A stretch of 64,000 bases of DNA, taken from positions 434,001 through 498,000 of the forward strand of contig SADC01001323.1 of the NCBI GenBank assembly GCA_004194705.1, given 5' to 3'. The notes under the pieces are model-generated. The model saw only the letters and a list, made by a program, of their open reading frames with translations, did not search any database and was not told where the DNA came from. The translations under genes and the position numbers were made by a program. Positions 31,771 through 40,605 of the stretch are shown one piece after another. How positions within the stretch are numbered: position 1 is the first letter of the stretch; each line of letters opens with the position of its first letter. Source of the DNA: Ditylenchus dipsaci (Eukaryota > Nematoda > Chromadorea > Rhabditida > Anguinidae).

Positions 31771-32497
31771 CACCGAATTCGAGTTCAGCATAGTCGATTA
31801 CAGATTATCCTTTTTAAAATGTGAGCTTAAAGGGAAACGGTAAATTCGCAGACAGTAAATTCGCCGACACGAATTCGCCGACAGGTAAATTCGCCGACAA
31901 GTATATTCGCCGACAACTCTAATTTTGCGGGAATATAAATTTTTCAGTCTGAACCAACCAAACCAAGTGGTCGTCCACTTGTAGCAATTGTTTTTTTACG
32001 TTTTTCATTTTCCGAAACCTGTTTTCTGGACAAGCTCGGACATGCTGAAGATGATTTGATAATAGTAAAATGCCGTTTTCTTTGGTACTTTCTGAGTGTT
32101 GGGCAATAATTGATTTTGGTGAAATCAATTATTGCGCAAAACTAAAAAAATACTCGATAAAACGGCATTTTACCACTGTCAAACCATCTTCAGAATACAC
32201 GAATTAGTCCAGAAAACAGGTTTTGGAACATGAAAAACGTAAAATTTTTTGATCCAAGTGGACGACCATTTGGTTTGGTTGGTTCAGACTAAAAAATTTG
32301 AATTCCTGCAAAATTAGAGTTGTCGGCGAATTTACTTGTCGGCGAATTTACCTGTCGGCGAATTCGTGTCGGCGAATTTACCTAGAGCCAGTGTTTTCAA
32401 AAAGAAAGGCAAATAGTAAAGGCAAACTCTAAAATCGAGTGAAAAGCAAAGTGAAAGGCAAATTTGCCTTTCCTTTCAGTTTGCCTTTCACTTTGCG

Positions 32498-32742
32498 GCG
32501 CTAGTAGCGAATACCCCCCCCCCCCGAGCACCCGACCTTCAAAAGTTGTAACTACCCTTGCAAACAACAAGTTTAGGCTTAGCCCTTAGGCTTGGGGGTA
32601 GGCCAGCGTACGGAAGTTGTGACTAATGAAGAGTTTGCGCACATTTTCCGGGGTCTGGGACATAAATTTGGGTGCTTTTACTAAAGTGAAAAAAGTGAAA
32701 ATCGTTGGGGGGGGGGGGTGGTATTCGCTACTAGCGTCCACT
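32498..32742. repeat. Foldback MITE with poly-C/poly-G arms inserted in hAT 1
   Basis: GCTAGTAGCGAATACC plus a C run on the left is mirrored by a G run and GGTATTCGCTACTAGC on the right. It sits between the left terminus and the transposase frame and may have disrupted the 5' part of the gene. Confidence 0.6.
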
Positions 32743-32941
32743 TTGCCTTTTCTTTGTTTGCTGAAAAATTTATTTTTCAGATGTCTTCTTTCGACTCTCA
32801 AAACCAAGCAAGCAAAAATTCCGCGGAAGTTTCTCCCGCGAAATCTTCTCCCGCGAAATTTCATTGGACTCCGGCAGCTGGAAGGATCTCACACAAGTCA
32901 CCTCATCAAGCGAGAAACTGAAACCCAAGCGAGAAACTCAG

Positions 32942-34531
32942 CGAGAAACTGAGAATTTGCTCCAAGTATATGGTATGTCACTTTCCAATGCATTCAAAGT
33001 GGTCGCTGATGGCGGCAGCAACATGGTCAAAGGCTTCAACGACGTCCATTTGCTCAAACAACTTCCGGAGGTTGATCAAGAAGAAGAGGAAGAAGATGCA
33101 GAGGATGATTCTGAAGATCCAGAAGAAAATTTTCAAGAGCAAAATGATGAAGGAGAATTGTTGATCTCGTATGATTATTATTCTTGTTTTTCATTGTATA
33201 GGAAACATTTTTTTTGCCATTTTAGAACAGCATTCCCGCTTAGAGTCAACTGTTTCGCCCACGCGCTCCAACTCGTAATTATGCAAGTTTTCAAAGAATG
33301 TGTTGCGCTGTCAGATTGCTACAAGACTATGCTCACTCTGATTAGTCGCTTTAAGACATCACATCAATCAACAAGAGTAAATTTTTTATTCATATTTTCG
33401 ATTCATATTCATATTTGCTTACAGGAGCTAAAGGATGCTGGTGGAAAGGATCTTCTGCTCCCCTCGAAGACTCGATGGGCTTTCCAAATTGCCGTTATCG
33501 GTCGCTACCTTGAGCTTAAAGAAGAAGTGGCAAAAGTGGCACTAAGAAAAGCTTGGGAACATCCAACAGAAACTGAGAACAAGGTTTGAATTTTATTGTT
33601 GAAATAATGAGTTTGACTATTAAAATATCATAATTCAAGAACTGGAGGAAATCTACAAAATGACAAAAATATTTGCCGACGTCCTGTTGCGCGTCCAAGC
33701 TGAGAAGAGCGTCACTATTTCCAAATGCTGCGGGTTCGTCAAAGCTTTGAACATTTCTCTGGACAACTATGAGGTTGATTTTTTATTTGCTATTATTGTC
33801 CTAATCGTTCTTATTGCAGGCAAACACTCCATCCGCCACGGCCAAGAAGTTGAGGGAACTGCTCGCCAAGCGCTTTGACAAATATGTGGACAGGGACTCG
33901 TTCTTCTTTGATCCAATCTTCTTTGTGGCCGCTTCTCTCGATCCAAGCACAGCCAACCTCTTGTCGCCGGCAGAAACCGAAATTGCCGTTGCAGAAATTC
34001 AGAACTTGGTAATTTATTTTCATTGAAGTTGTGGAAATTTATTTTATTCTGTTTGTTTGAGGTCCCATTTGAAGAGCCGCATCAGCCAGCAGAGGTTCTG
34101 CCGACCAACATGCTCAACAAAACTTTGGACCAAATCTTGGAGAAAATGGCCACTGACAACGTCAAGTCAAGGAATCAAGGAGATTCGCCTCAGGCCGACA
34201 AATCATGGGTCCAACAAGTTTTAAGCAGAGTGAAGGCAGCGTCGTTTTGTGGAATAGATCCTCTCAAGTACTGGGCGTCTCTGATGAACACGGTTTGTAA
34301 ACTTTAAACTGTTTTGGTCGTCCTTCTCTCATATTTATTGTTCAGGAATCGAGGCCAATCGCAGTTCTCGCTATGGAGGTGCTTTCCGTCCCGGCAACAA
34401 GCGCACCAATTGAAAGAATTTTCTCGCAGGCCGGACTAGCAACACCCAAGCACCGAAATCGTACAGAACATGAATTATTGAATGCTCAAATTGTTGTTTA
34501 TAGTTATTGTGACGCTGAGGATTTGAATTGA
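32942..34531 (+). pseudogene. hAT-family transposase (hATC dimerisation domain), probably decayed
   Basis: A series of exons reads through the hAT catalytic fold: VVADGGSNMVKGFNDVHLLK (Asp region), FPLRVNCFAHALQLVIMQVF, KDLLLPSKTRWAFQIAVIGR, and RVQAEKSVTISKCCGFVKAL. It ends in the hATC dimerisation motif VLSVPATSAPIERIFSQAGL with a TGA at 34529-34531. Small introns at 33167-33226, 33377-33424, 33772-33819, 34008-34064 and 34292-34346 are consistent with phase. The junction near 33,584-33,638 is off by one base. No BED zinc finger or clear start is seen at the 5' end, where a foldback was inserted. Either a frameshift or a missed exon is possible, but inactivity is likely. Confidence 0.75.
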
Positions 34532-35542
34532 TTTGTTATTGTTGTTGTTGATTTGAATAAATTGAAGGACTTGGTTGCAAAAATTGTAATGGTAATTGTA
34601 AACGGTAACACTTTTCTCGCAGTAAAATAAATCAAAATGGAAAGCTGAAAAGAAAGGCAAAGTGAAGGAAAGGCAAACTGAAAGGAAAGGCAAAGTGAAA
34701 GGCAAACTGAAAGGAAAGGCAAAGTGAAAGGCAAACTGAAGTGAAAGGCAAATTTGCCTTTCACTTTGCCTTTACTTTTACTTTGCATGAAAATTTTCCT
34801 TTACTTTTAATTTGCCTTTCCTTTTGAAAACACTGCCTAGAGACGAGCTTAAAATGAATATGGATTTTTTCTGGTGCAAAAAATTTCTTTTTGGTGCAAA
34901 AAAAATTGGTGCAAAAAAGCTCTTTTTTGGTGCAAATTGAATCTTTTTTGGTGCAAATATGATATTTTTTGGTGCAAAAAGATTTTATTTTGGTGCAAAT
35001 CGCCGTGGTGCAAATTGAATTTTTTTGGTGCAAATAATTTTCTTTTTGGTGCAAATTGAATTCTTTTTGGTGCAAATAGTATTTTTTTTGGTGCAAATAG
35101 AATTCTTTTTGGTGCAAATCGAATTCTTTCTGGATAATATTTTTTTGTCCGTATAATACTCGTTTTTGCCCATCGCGTATTTTTTTTTGCCTGTAGATTT
35201 CGAATGGGCGTAGAATATCCGTTTTTGCCCGCAGATTTCTCTTTTTCTATTTTTTTTTCTGCTTGTATATTTAAAAATTTTGCGGAAATTCAAATTTTAT
35301 GGTCAGAAAAGGACTTGGTTTGCACAGAATCCCACCCCAAAGTGACCAAGTTTGTTTTTGGGAATTTATTTAAGGGGGAGTAAACTTTTTGCGAAAATTA
35401 GATTGCGCGCATCAGAATCCCTTTTCGATCGGCTCAATCTCTCAGAATCCCGATTCCGCCATTTAGAAACAACTTTATTATTGGTTCAGGGTACCTAAAT
35501 ACTAGTTGGTAATGGTTTTAAAGGGTGAGGTATACTTCAAAT

Positions 35543-35758
35543 GGCTGCATGACAGTTGCGCAAAACAACAATTGCGCAACGTATCAATTGCGCAAACGAC
35601 AATTGCGCAAACAACAATTGCGCAAACGACAATTGCGCAAACGACAGTTGCGCAATTGTCGTTTGCGCAATTGTCATTTGCGCAACTGTCGTTTGCGCAA
35701 TTGTCGTTTGCGCAACTGTCGTTTGCGCAACTGTCGTTTGCGCAACTGTCATGCAGCC
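35543..35758. mobile_element. Foldback element made of GCAAACGACAATTGC repeats
   Basis: GGCTGCATGACAGTTGCGCA and complement are the ends. The whole interior is tandem 15-mers (GCGCAAACGACAATT) that flip orientation at about 35,655. The 8-bp flanks CTTCAAAT (35535-35542, 35759-35766) are a perfect duplication. The four overlapping frames here are repeat artefacts. Confidence 0.75.
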
Positions 35759-35867
35759 CTTCAAATACGCATTGCCTAAGTCACAGGTTTGACTACCACT
35801 GGTGCACACCTTTTTTCTCTCCTTTTATTTACAAGTTTAGTATCAAAATAATCCTCACACTCTTGAC

Positions 35868-36347
35868 TAGGGTTGGCCTCCCCCCCCCCCGCTTTTTGGG
35901 GTGCGGGGAGGAGATTAGACTAAAAAAATTTGCGGGGGGGAGAAGCGGGGGGGAGGTGGCCAATTTTTTTGCGGGGGGAGGAGCGGGGGGAGGAAGCTGT
36001 GAGCGGAGGGCAGTGGCGGGTGGTGCCTGATTAATTTACAAGCCTCGGGACTGAAATTTTTTGAAACAGCAGTCTATAATGAATTTGAAGGCTTTTGAAA
36101 CACTTCTGAAGTCAAAGCTACGATATTGCCACTACTCTGGTTCGATAAATCTTGATCCTTCTCATCTGCCGTTCTGAAAATGACCTCATCCGAGAGTTTT
36201 TTTCGACTGGGATTTTTTGCGGGGGGCGACGGGGGGTCATTTTGGGAGCGGGGGGGGAGAAACGGGGGGGGAGGAGCGGGGGAGGTATAAGGAAATTTAG
36301 TCGAAAAGCGGGGGGAGGGGGGGAGGGAGGGAGGTAGGCCAACCCTA
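35868..36347. mobile_element. Foldback element with G-rich GCGGGGGGAGGAG-type arms
   Basis: The inverted ends TAGGGTTGGCC and GGCCAACCCTA are flanked by a perfect 8-bp repeat CTCTTGAC (35860-35867, 36348-36355). The interior has G-rich arrays of GCGGGGGGGAGG units. On one strand the G tracts could form G-quadruplexes. Confidence 0.7.
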
Positions 36348-37160
36348 CTCTTGACCATAAAACAAGATTTTCAGAGCAGGCTTTTACACCGACTGAATCT
36401 TGTATTCAGGCTGAAGTAGGCTAAATTTCCGAAAATCGACGGTTTTTTAGGTTACCTCTAATTAGTTACATTGAAATTTTCTGACTTTTTTTTACAAGTC
36501 ACACTTTTTATATACCAAAATGTGGCCAAAAATCTAGGCTTTCATTTGAGCTATCAAACAGAAGGAAGTTAGTATGAAGTTGAATCTAAAATTCAAAAAA
36601 CATCCAACGATTTCCCATTCCATGCACTCCCACCCAGGTCTGTCACCCAAAATTTCGAGATTCCCCAAAATTTGTTCTGGAACTGACGGTTTTCGGAAAT
36701 AGAGGCAGTTTCTGACAGCAAAGCAGTGCTGTTAATGATTGCAATCCATTTCTCGACAGTTTTTGACCCTAGAAGTCAGTAAACTTGATATAAAAAAGAA
36801 AGGTGTGCGCCTAGCGGGATTAAAACTGTCGATTTAGGGCGATGCGTACATAAACTGTAACCCCCCCCCCTTCATTTAGTGCTTCTAAATGGCGGAATCC
36901 GGAGTCTGAGAGATTGAGCCGATCGAAAAAGGATTCTGATGCGCGCAATCTAATTTTCGCGAAAAGTTTACTCCCCCTTAAATAAATTCCCAAAAACAAA
37001 CTTGGTCACTTTGGGGTGGGATTCTGAGCAAACCAAGTCCTTTCTGACCATAAAATTTGAATTTCCGCAAAATTTTAAAATCTACAGGCAGAAAAAATAG
37101 AAAAAAAAAGAAATTTACGGGCGAAAACGAATATTCTACGGTCATTCGAAATCTACAGGC

Positions 37161-37853
37161 TGTTGCGTCTTCGACGCAAGTGATGTCTACAAAATTCTTC
37201 ACTTTCCCAGTCTGGGGTTTGGTGGCCTACTGGTTAAGGCATTTCCCTGCGGATCCAAAGGGAGTGGGATCAAATATCCCCTCCATTCCCCCTTTTTCCA
37301 ATTCACGAGCTGTTGGCCGTGGCCGCTCGCGACATGGCGATCTTGGCGTGCAACCGACCTGCAACTTCCTGGTCCAGTAGTCAAAGAACAGGTCCAGCAG
37401 GCAGAGAAGCAAAAAGGACACGGCAGTCTCCCCAGCGAAGAGCCCTCCAGCTTAAAGAAAAGCACAGAGAGAATAAGCCTAGTAGCAAAAGAAGGGAGCA
37501 GCTCTAACCAACAGCTTACTCACCCACAACCTGGTCAGCAGTCTACAAAAAGCAAAAAGAAAAGGACTGTTGGCTGCAGATGAACAGACCAGGCAAAACA
37601 ACAACAAAAAAAATCACGGCCTGGGAAACACTCCAGCTGGCTAAAGCAAGCCAAGCACCCACTTCTCCTCGGTGGGGAGTGTTGCGTCTTCGACGCAAGT
37701 GATGTCTACAAAATTCTTCACTTTCCCAGTCTGGGGTTTGGTGGCCTACTGGTTAAGGCATTTCCCTGCGGATCCAAAGGGAGTGGGATCAAATATCCCC
37801 TCCATTCCCCCTTTTTCCAATTCACGAGCTGTTGGCCGTGGCCGCTCGCGACA
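37161..37853. mobile_element. Miniature LTR retrotransposon (TRIM-like) with tRNA-like LTRs
   Basis: Two identical 174-bp direct repeats (37161-37334 and 37680-37853) start TGTTGCGTC and end GCTCGCGACA, so they have TG...CA ends like LTRs. A 4-bp duplication AGGC flanks the pair (37157-37160, 37854-37857). The interior is 345 bp without any coding frame of note. It starts TGGCGATCTTGGCG, which could serve as a primer-binding site, and ends in the purine-rich GGTGGGGAG before the right LTR. Each LTR contains a tRNA-like block (see next entry). The missing gag/pol and 4-bp duplication fit a TRIM, and the identical LTRs argue for recent insertion. Confidence 0.65.
37216..37297 (+). promoter_or_regulatory. 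tRNA-Arg-like Pol III region inside the LTR (second copy at 37,735-37,816)
   Basis: GTGGCCTACTGGTTAAGGC matches the D arm and A box of eukaryotic tRNA-Arg genes almost base for base. CTGCGGATCCAAAGG resembles its anticodon arm. GGGATCAAATATCCC stands at the position of the T arm and B box but departs from the GGTTCGANTCC consensus. A TTTTT at 37,293-37,297 could end Pol III transcription. It is tRNA-derived sequence, not a functional tRNA gene. Confidence 0.5.
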
Positions 37854-38339
37854 AGGCAAAAAAAATACGCGATGGGCAAAAACGAGTATTATACGGACAA
37901 AAAAATATTATCCAGAAAGAATTCGATTTGCACCAAAAAGAATTCTATTTGCACCAAAAAAAATACTATTTGCACCAAAAAGAATTCAATTTGCACCAAA
38001 AAGAAAATTATTTGCACCAAAAAAAATTCAATTTGCACCACGGCGATTTGCACCAAAATAAAATCTTTTTGCACCAAAAAAGATCATATTTGCACCAAAA
38101 AAGATTCAATTTGCACCAAAAAAGATCTAATTTGCACCAAATTTTTTTTGCACCAAAAAAAATCTTTTTGCACCAAAAAGAATTTTTTTGCACCAAAAAA
38201 AATCCATATCCGCTTAAAATTAATTCTGAAATTCCTCTCAAGACAAAAAAAGATTTGGAAAAAATTCAATATTTAAAATTTGATTATAAGTATCAGATTT
38301 AATATGGCTTCGGTATGCAACCGACCATGCTGAACAATA

Positions 38340-38465
38340 ATCCGGTCTCAGGATTTTGTTTTCTCAACAGGAACGTCAAAAATGGAATTCCGCGGAAGTT
38401 TCTCCCGCAAAATCTTCTCCCGCGAAATTTTCTCCCGCGGAATCTTCTCCCGCAGAATTTTAGCC
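38340..38465. repeat. CCGCGGGAGAAAATT-type terminal array, partner of 31,674-31,770
   Basis: Units such as GAATTCCGCGGAAGTTTC and TCTCCCGCGAAATT are repeated five times next to GTTTTCTCAACAGGAACGTC, the reverse complement of the left copy. The same unit also appears at 32,816-32,862 next to the hAT 1 transposase. Confidence 0.45.
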
Positions 38466-38470
38466 TTGCC

Positions 38471-38545
38471 AGGTTTTTTCTCAAAACGGTGTAGGTAAAA
38501 CGGCTTCGAAAATTTGAAAAACGGTGTAGGTAAAATGGCCTAAAA
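38471..38545. repeat. Copy of a dispersed AACGGTGTAGGTAAAATGG repeat
   Basis: Two copies of a roughly 39-bp unit, AACGGTGTAGGTAAAATGGC and following, lie in tandem. Three diverged copies occur at 20,297-20,392 in the ABCA gene. Confidence 0.5.
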
Positions 38546-38608
38546 TTAGGGGAAATACGAACCGTATCTACATATAGTATTTTGATAGGATTCTCTGTCA
38601 TCAATTTT

Positions 38609-39592
38609 GGCAACCGGACAAAACCGACTTTTTCCGGATTTGTCGCGCGACAAACCGACTATATCCGGATTTGTCGCATCGTTTTTGTCGCGCGACAAAA
38701 ACGACTTATTTATTACTTTTCTTACCAATCTTTGGTATTTATTTGTGTTCCTTGCTACTGGTTTCTTAGTACATTGTTGATGTTATTATTTTACAGCTGT
38801 AATAAATGTCAAGTGATTCAGAAAACGATAGAGTAAGCTATCTGGCCAGATATCCAATCGATCAGGAAGAAGTAAGCAGAACAGGCAGGCGCATAATCTG
38901 GGCCAATGAATTTCTTACACTTATGAATCGGTTAGTGTGATCAGGTAGTCATTACTTTGGTTCATTCGAATTTTCTAACTGCCGCATCTTAGACACGAGG
39001 AGAGGCCAGAGGAAGAGTTCCGACAAGTCCGACCGAGGCAGTTAGAGTCAGAAGAGCAAGTGCATGGTCTGGTCAGAGCTTGGAATGAAAGAAGAAGGTT
39101 CGAAACAGAAGAGCCCTTTTACGAAGATGTGATCGACTTCCTCAAATCGATTCAAGGTGCGGTTTTCTTCGCAAACGGCCAAAATCCAGACGTGGATGAA
39201 TGGAGTGACGATGAAGAGCAGGAAGACGAAGAATGATTTAATTCATGTTATTTTCAAATTTTTGGTCGTTATTATTGTCAAATGGTTAGGTTAATAAAGT
39301 TGATAAAGCGGAAATGAGTGTTTTTGATTCATTTATGCTGATTATGACCGAAAAGGCCGAGTTGGTGACTACGTTCAAGTCGAACATGAAGAATTATAAA
39401 ACTAGAAAAGTCGGTTTTGTCGCACGACAAATCCGGAAAAAGTCGGTTTTGTCGCACGACAAATCCGGAAAAAAGTCGGTTTTGTCGCGCGACAAATCCG
39501 GATATAGTCGTTTTTGTCGTCCGACAAATACTTTTAAAATCCGGTTTTGTCGCGCGACAGATACTTTTAAAATCCGGTTTTGTCCGGTTGCC
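38609..39592. mobile_element. Foldback element with GTCGCGCGACAAA-type termini carrying a gene
   Basis: The ends GGCAACCGGACAAAACCG and complement are flanked by a perfect 9-bp duplication ATCAATTTT (38600-38608, 39593-39601). The arms are arrays of a 20-odd-bp unit containing TTTGTCGCGCGACAAA, itself a palindrome (38,637-38,705 and 39,405-39,590). Between the arms lies a complete-looking spliced gene with its own poly(A) signal. This differs from an ordinary MITE and resembles a Pack-MULE-style cargo element. Confidence 0.8.
38806..39236 (+). CDS. 122-residue acidic protein encoded inside a foldback element
   Basis: Exon 1 (38806-38930) reads MSSDSENDRVSYLARYPIDQ, then EEVSRTGRRIIWANEFLTLM. 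It ends in phase 2 at a GTTAGT donor. Exon 2 (38993-39236) follows a CATCTTAG acceptor in phase and reads HEERPEEEFRQVRPRQLESE, VRAWNERRRFETEEPFYEDV and IDFLKSIQGAVFFANGQNPD. It ends in an acidic tail DEWSDDEEQEDEE and TGA. AATAAA lies 57 bp after the stop. The protein is charged, lacks a signal peptide and has no recognised domain. Its position exactly between inverted arms and inside a 9-bp duplication shows it travels with the element. It may be a captured host gene or an element-encoded accessory protein. Confidence 0.6.
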
Positions 39593-39948
39593 ATCAATTT
39601 TATGTATGTACGTTCAAAATCATTTTTTTAGGCGCCTAATGGCGCCTCTTCGGCTTGTTATACGGTAACCAGTGTCAAAAAGCAGCCGTAAATATCTTTC
39701 ACCTTATGAAAAAAATATCGAGCCAATTGGATATTTGAATTAAAAAATTGTAGGCCAAAACAACCATGTGCTGAGATAGGCCACTCTGTAAATAGGCTGT
39801 GTACTCAAAAAACTAGAAAATCATTTGCTCTGCCTAGTAGTATCAGCCTTCTATTCATAACAATAAGACCTAAAATCGACTTGAATTTTAGGTTTTCTCA
39901 AGTGTCCATAGGCTGCATCTTATATATATATTTTTCTATTTTATATAT

Positions 39949-40476
39949 GGCTAGGGGAAGATTGCCAAAAACGAAATTGCCAAACGTATGTTTTGCCAAA
40001 ACGAAGATTGCCAAAACGAAAATTGCCAAAACGAAGATTGCCAAACGTATGTTTTGCCAAAACGAAAATTGCCAAACGAAAATTGCCAAAAACGAAAATT
40101 GCCAAAACGAAAATTGCCAAAACGACATTTGTCTTGACTCTGAGGTGTCACTATATTGTAGGAGTCACTATATCTAGGTTTGACTTAAGTCATTTTTAGA
40201 CGAATAGATAAATGAAGGGTACGTTATGTGGAACTGAGTGGTATATGTTCATATTCACTAAGCTTTCATTTGTCATGGCAATTTTCGTTTTGGCAATTTT
40301 CGTTTTGGCAATTTTCGTTTTTGGTAATTTTCGTTTTTGGCAATTTTCGTTTTGGCGATCTTCGTTTTGGCAATTTTCGTTTTGGCAATCGTCGTTTTGG
40401 CAATTTTCGTTTTGGCAATCATCGTTTTGGCAATTTTCGTTTTTGGCAATTTCGTTTTGGCAATCTTCCCCTAGCC
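39949..40476. mobile_element. Foldback element with GCCAAAACGAAAATT-type termini
   Basis: The ends GGCTAGGGGAAGATTGCC and complement are flanked by the 8-bp repeat TTATATAT on both sides (39941-39948, 40477-40484; AT-rich, so weaker evidence). The arms are tandem 15-mers, TTGCCAAAACGAAAA, twelve or so per side. The centre (40,130-40,265) has no gene. It lies 130 bp upstream of the LEA gene and could influence its promoter. Confidence 0.7.
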
Positions 40477-40605
40477 TTATATATTATATATTTTTCTTTT
40501 CTACTCGAGCAAGATTAAAGTGCATCCGGGATGTTTGTTTATGAATTTTTATGTTCATTTTCTACAGCTATTGAATTGTTTCCGGCGAAAAGCATATCAA
40601 GCAAA

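Larger units (their letters stand above)
32389..34835 (+). mobile_element. hAT transposon 1, with 8-bp target duplication
   Basis: The termini CAGTGTTTTCAAAAAGAAAG and complement (one mismatch) are typical of hAT elements. The 8-bp flanks CCTAGAGC (32381-32388) and CCTAGAGA (34836-34843) differ at one base. Subterminal arrays of AAAGGCAAACTG units occur at both ends. It carries a multi-exon transposase and has another foldback inserted at 32,498-32,742. Confidence 0.8.
31832..34844. mobile_element. Foldback element with TTCGCCGACA-type termini, containing a hAT transposon
   Basis: Each arm ends in about four copies of a 15-17-bp unit (AAATTCGCCGACAAGT). Inside, a conserved core (ACCAAACCAAGTGGTCGTCC and onward) is mirrored. 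Flanks carry GAGCTTAAA (31823-31831 and 34845-34853), a 9-bp target duplication. The hAT element at 32,389-34,835 lies almost at the right end and splits the last bases from the arm. Confidence 0.75.
34856..38211. mobile_element. 3.4-kb foldback element with GGTGCAAATTGAATC-type termini
   Basis: The ends GAATATGGATTTTTT and AAAAAATCCATATCC are flanked by a perfect 9-bp duplication GCTTAAAAT (34847-34855, 38212-38220). Each arm opens with 12 or more copies of a 15-22-bp unit, TTTTTGGTGCAAATTGAAT and variants (34,875-35,130 and 37,915-38,200). The arms then continue in unique sequence to about 35,470 on the left and from 36,885 on the right. Three other elements sit inside: 35,543-35,758, 35,868-36,347 and the miniature LTR element 37,161-37,853. 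No gene is seen. Confidence 0.8.

Noticed and set aside
35506..36030. Long frames of 78-174 residues on both strands (repeats such as TTIAQTTIAQ)
   Set aside because: They are translations of a tandem 15-bp foldback array, open in several frames at once because the unit length is a multiple of three.
37216..37290. A functional tRNA-Arg gene
   Set aside because: The acceptor stem does not pair and the T arm departs from consensus. It is present only as a tRNA-derived region inside LTRs.
37199..37507. Frames of 64-107 residues over the miniature LTR element
   Set aside because: They cross the tRNA-like LTR and its exact duplicate at 37,680, so they are repeat-derived rather than genes.
34874..38302. 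Several frames of 60-156 residues (LHQKEFYLHQKK and similar)
   Set aside because: They are produced by the GGTGCAAATTGAATC arrays in the 3.4-kb foldback arms and occur in mirror image on the other strand.
39881..40544. Repetitive frames of 66-110 residues and the look of a CRISPR array (TTGCCAAAACGAAAA repeats)
   Set aside because: Units are contiguous without unique spacers and are inverted in two halves inside a duplication, so it is a foldback, not CRISPR or a gene.
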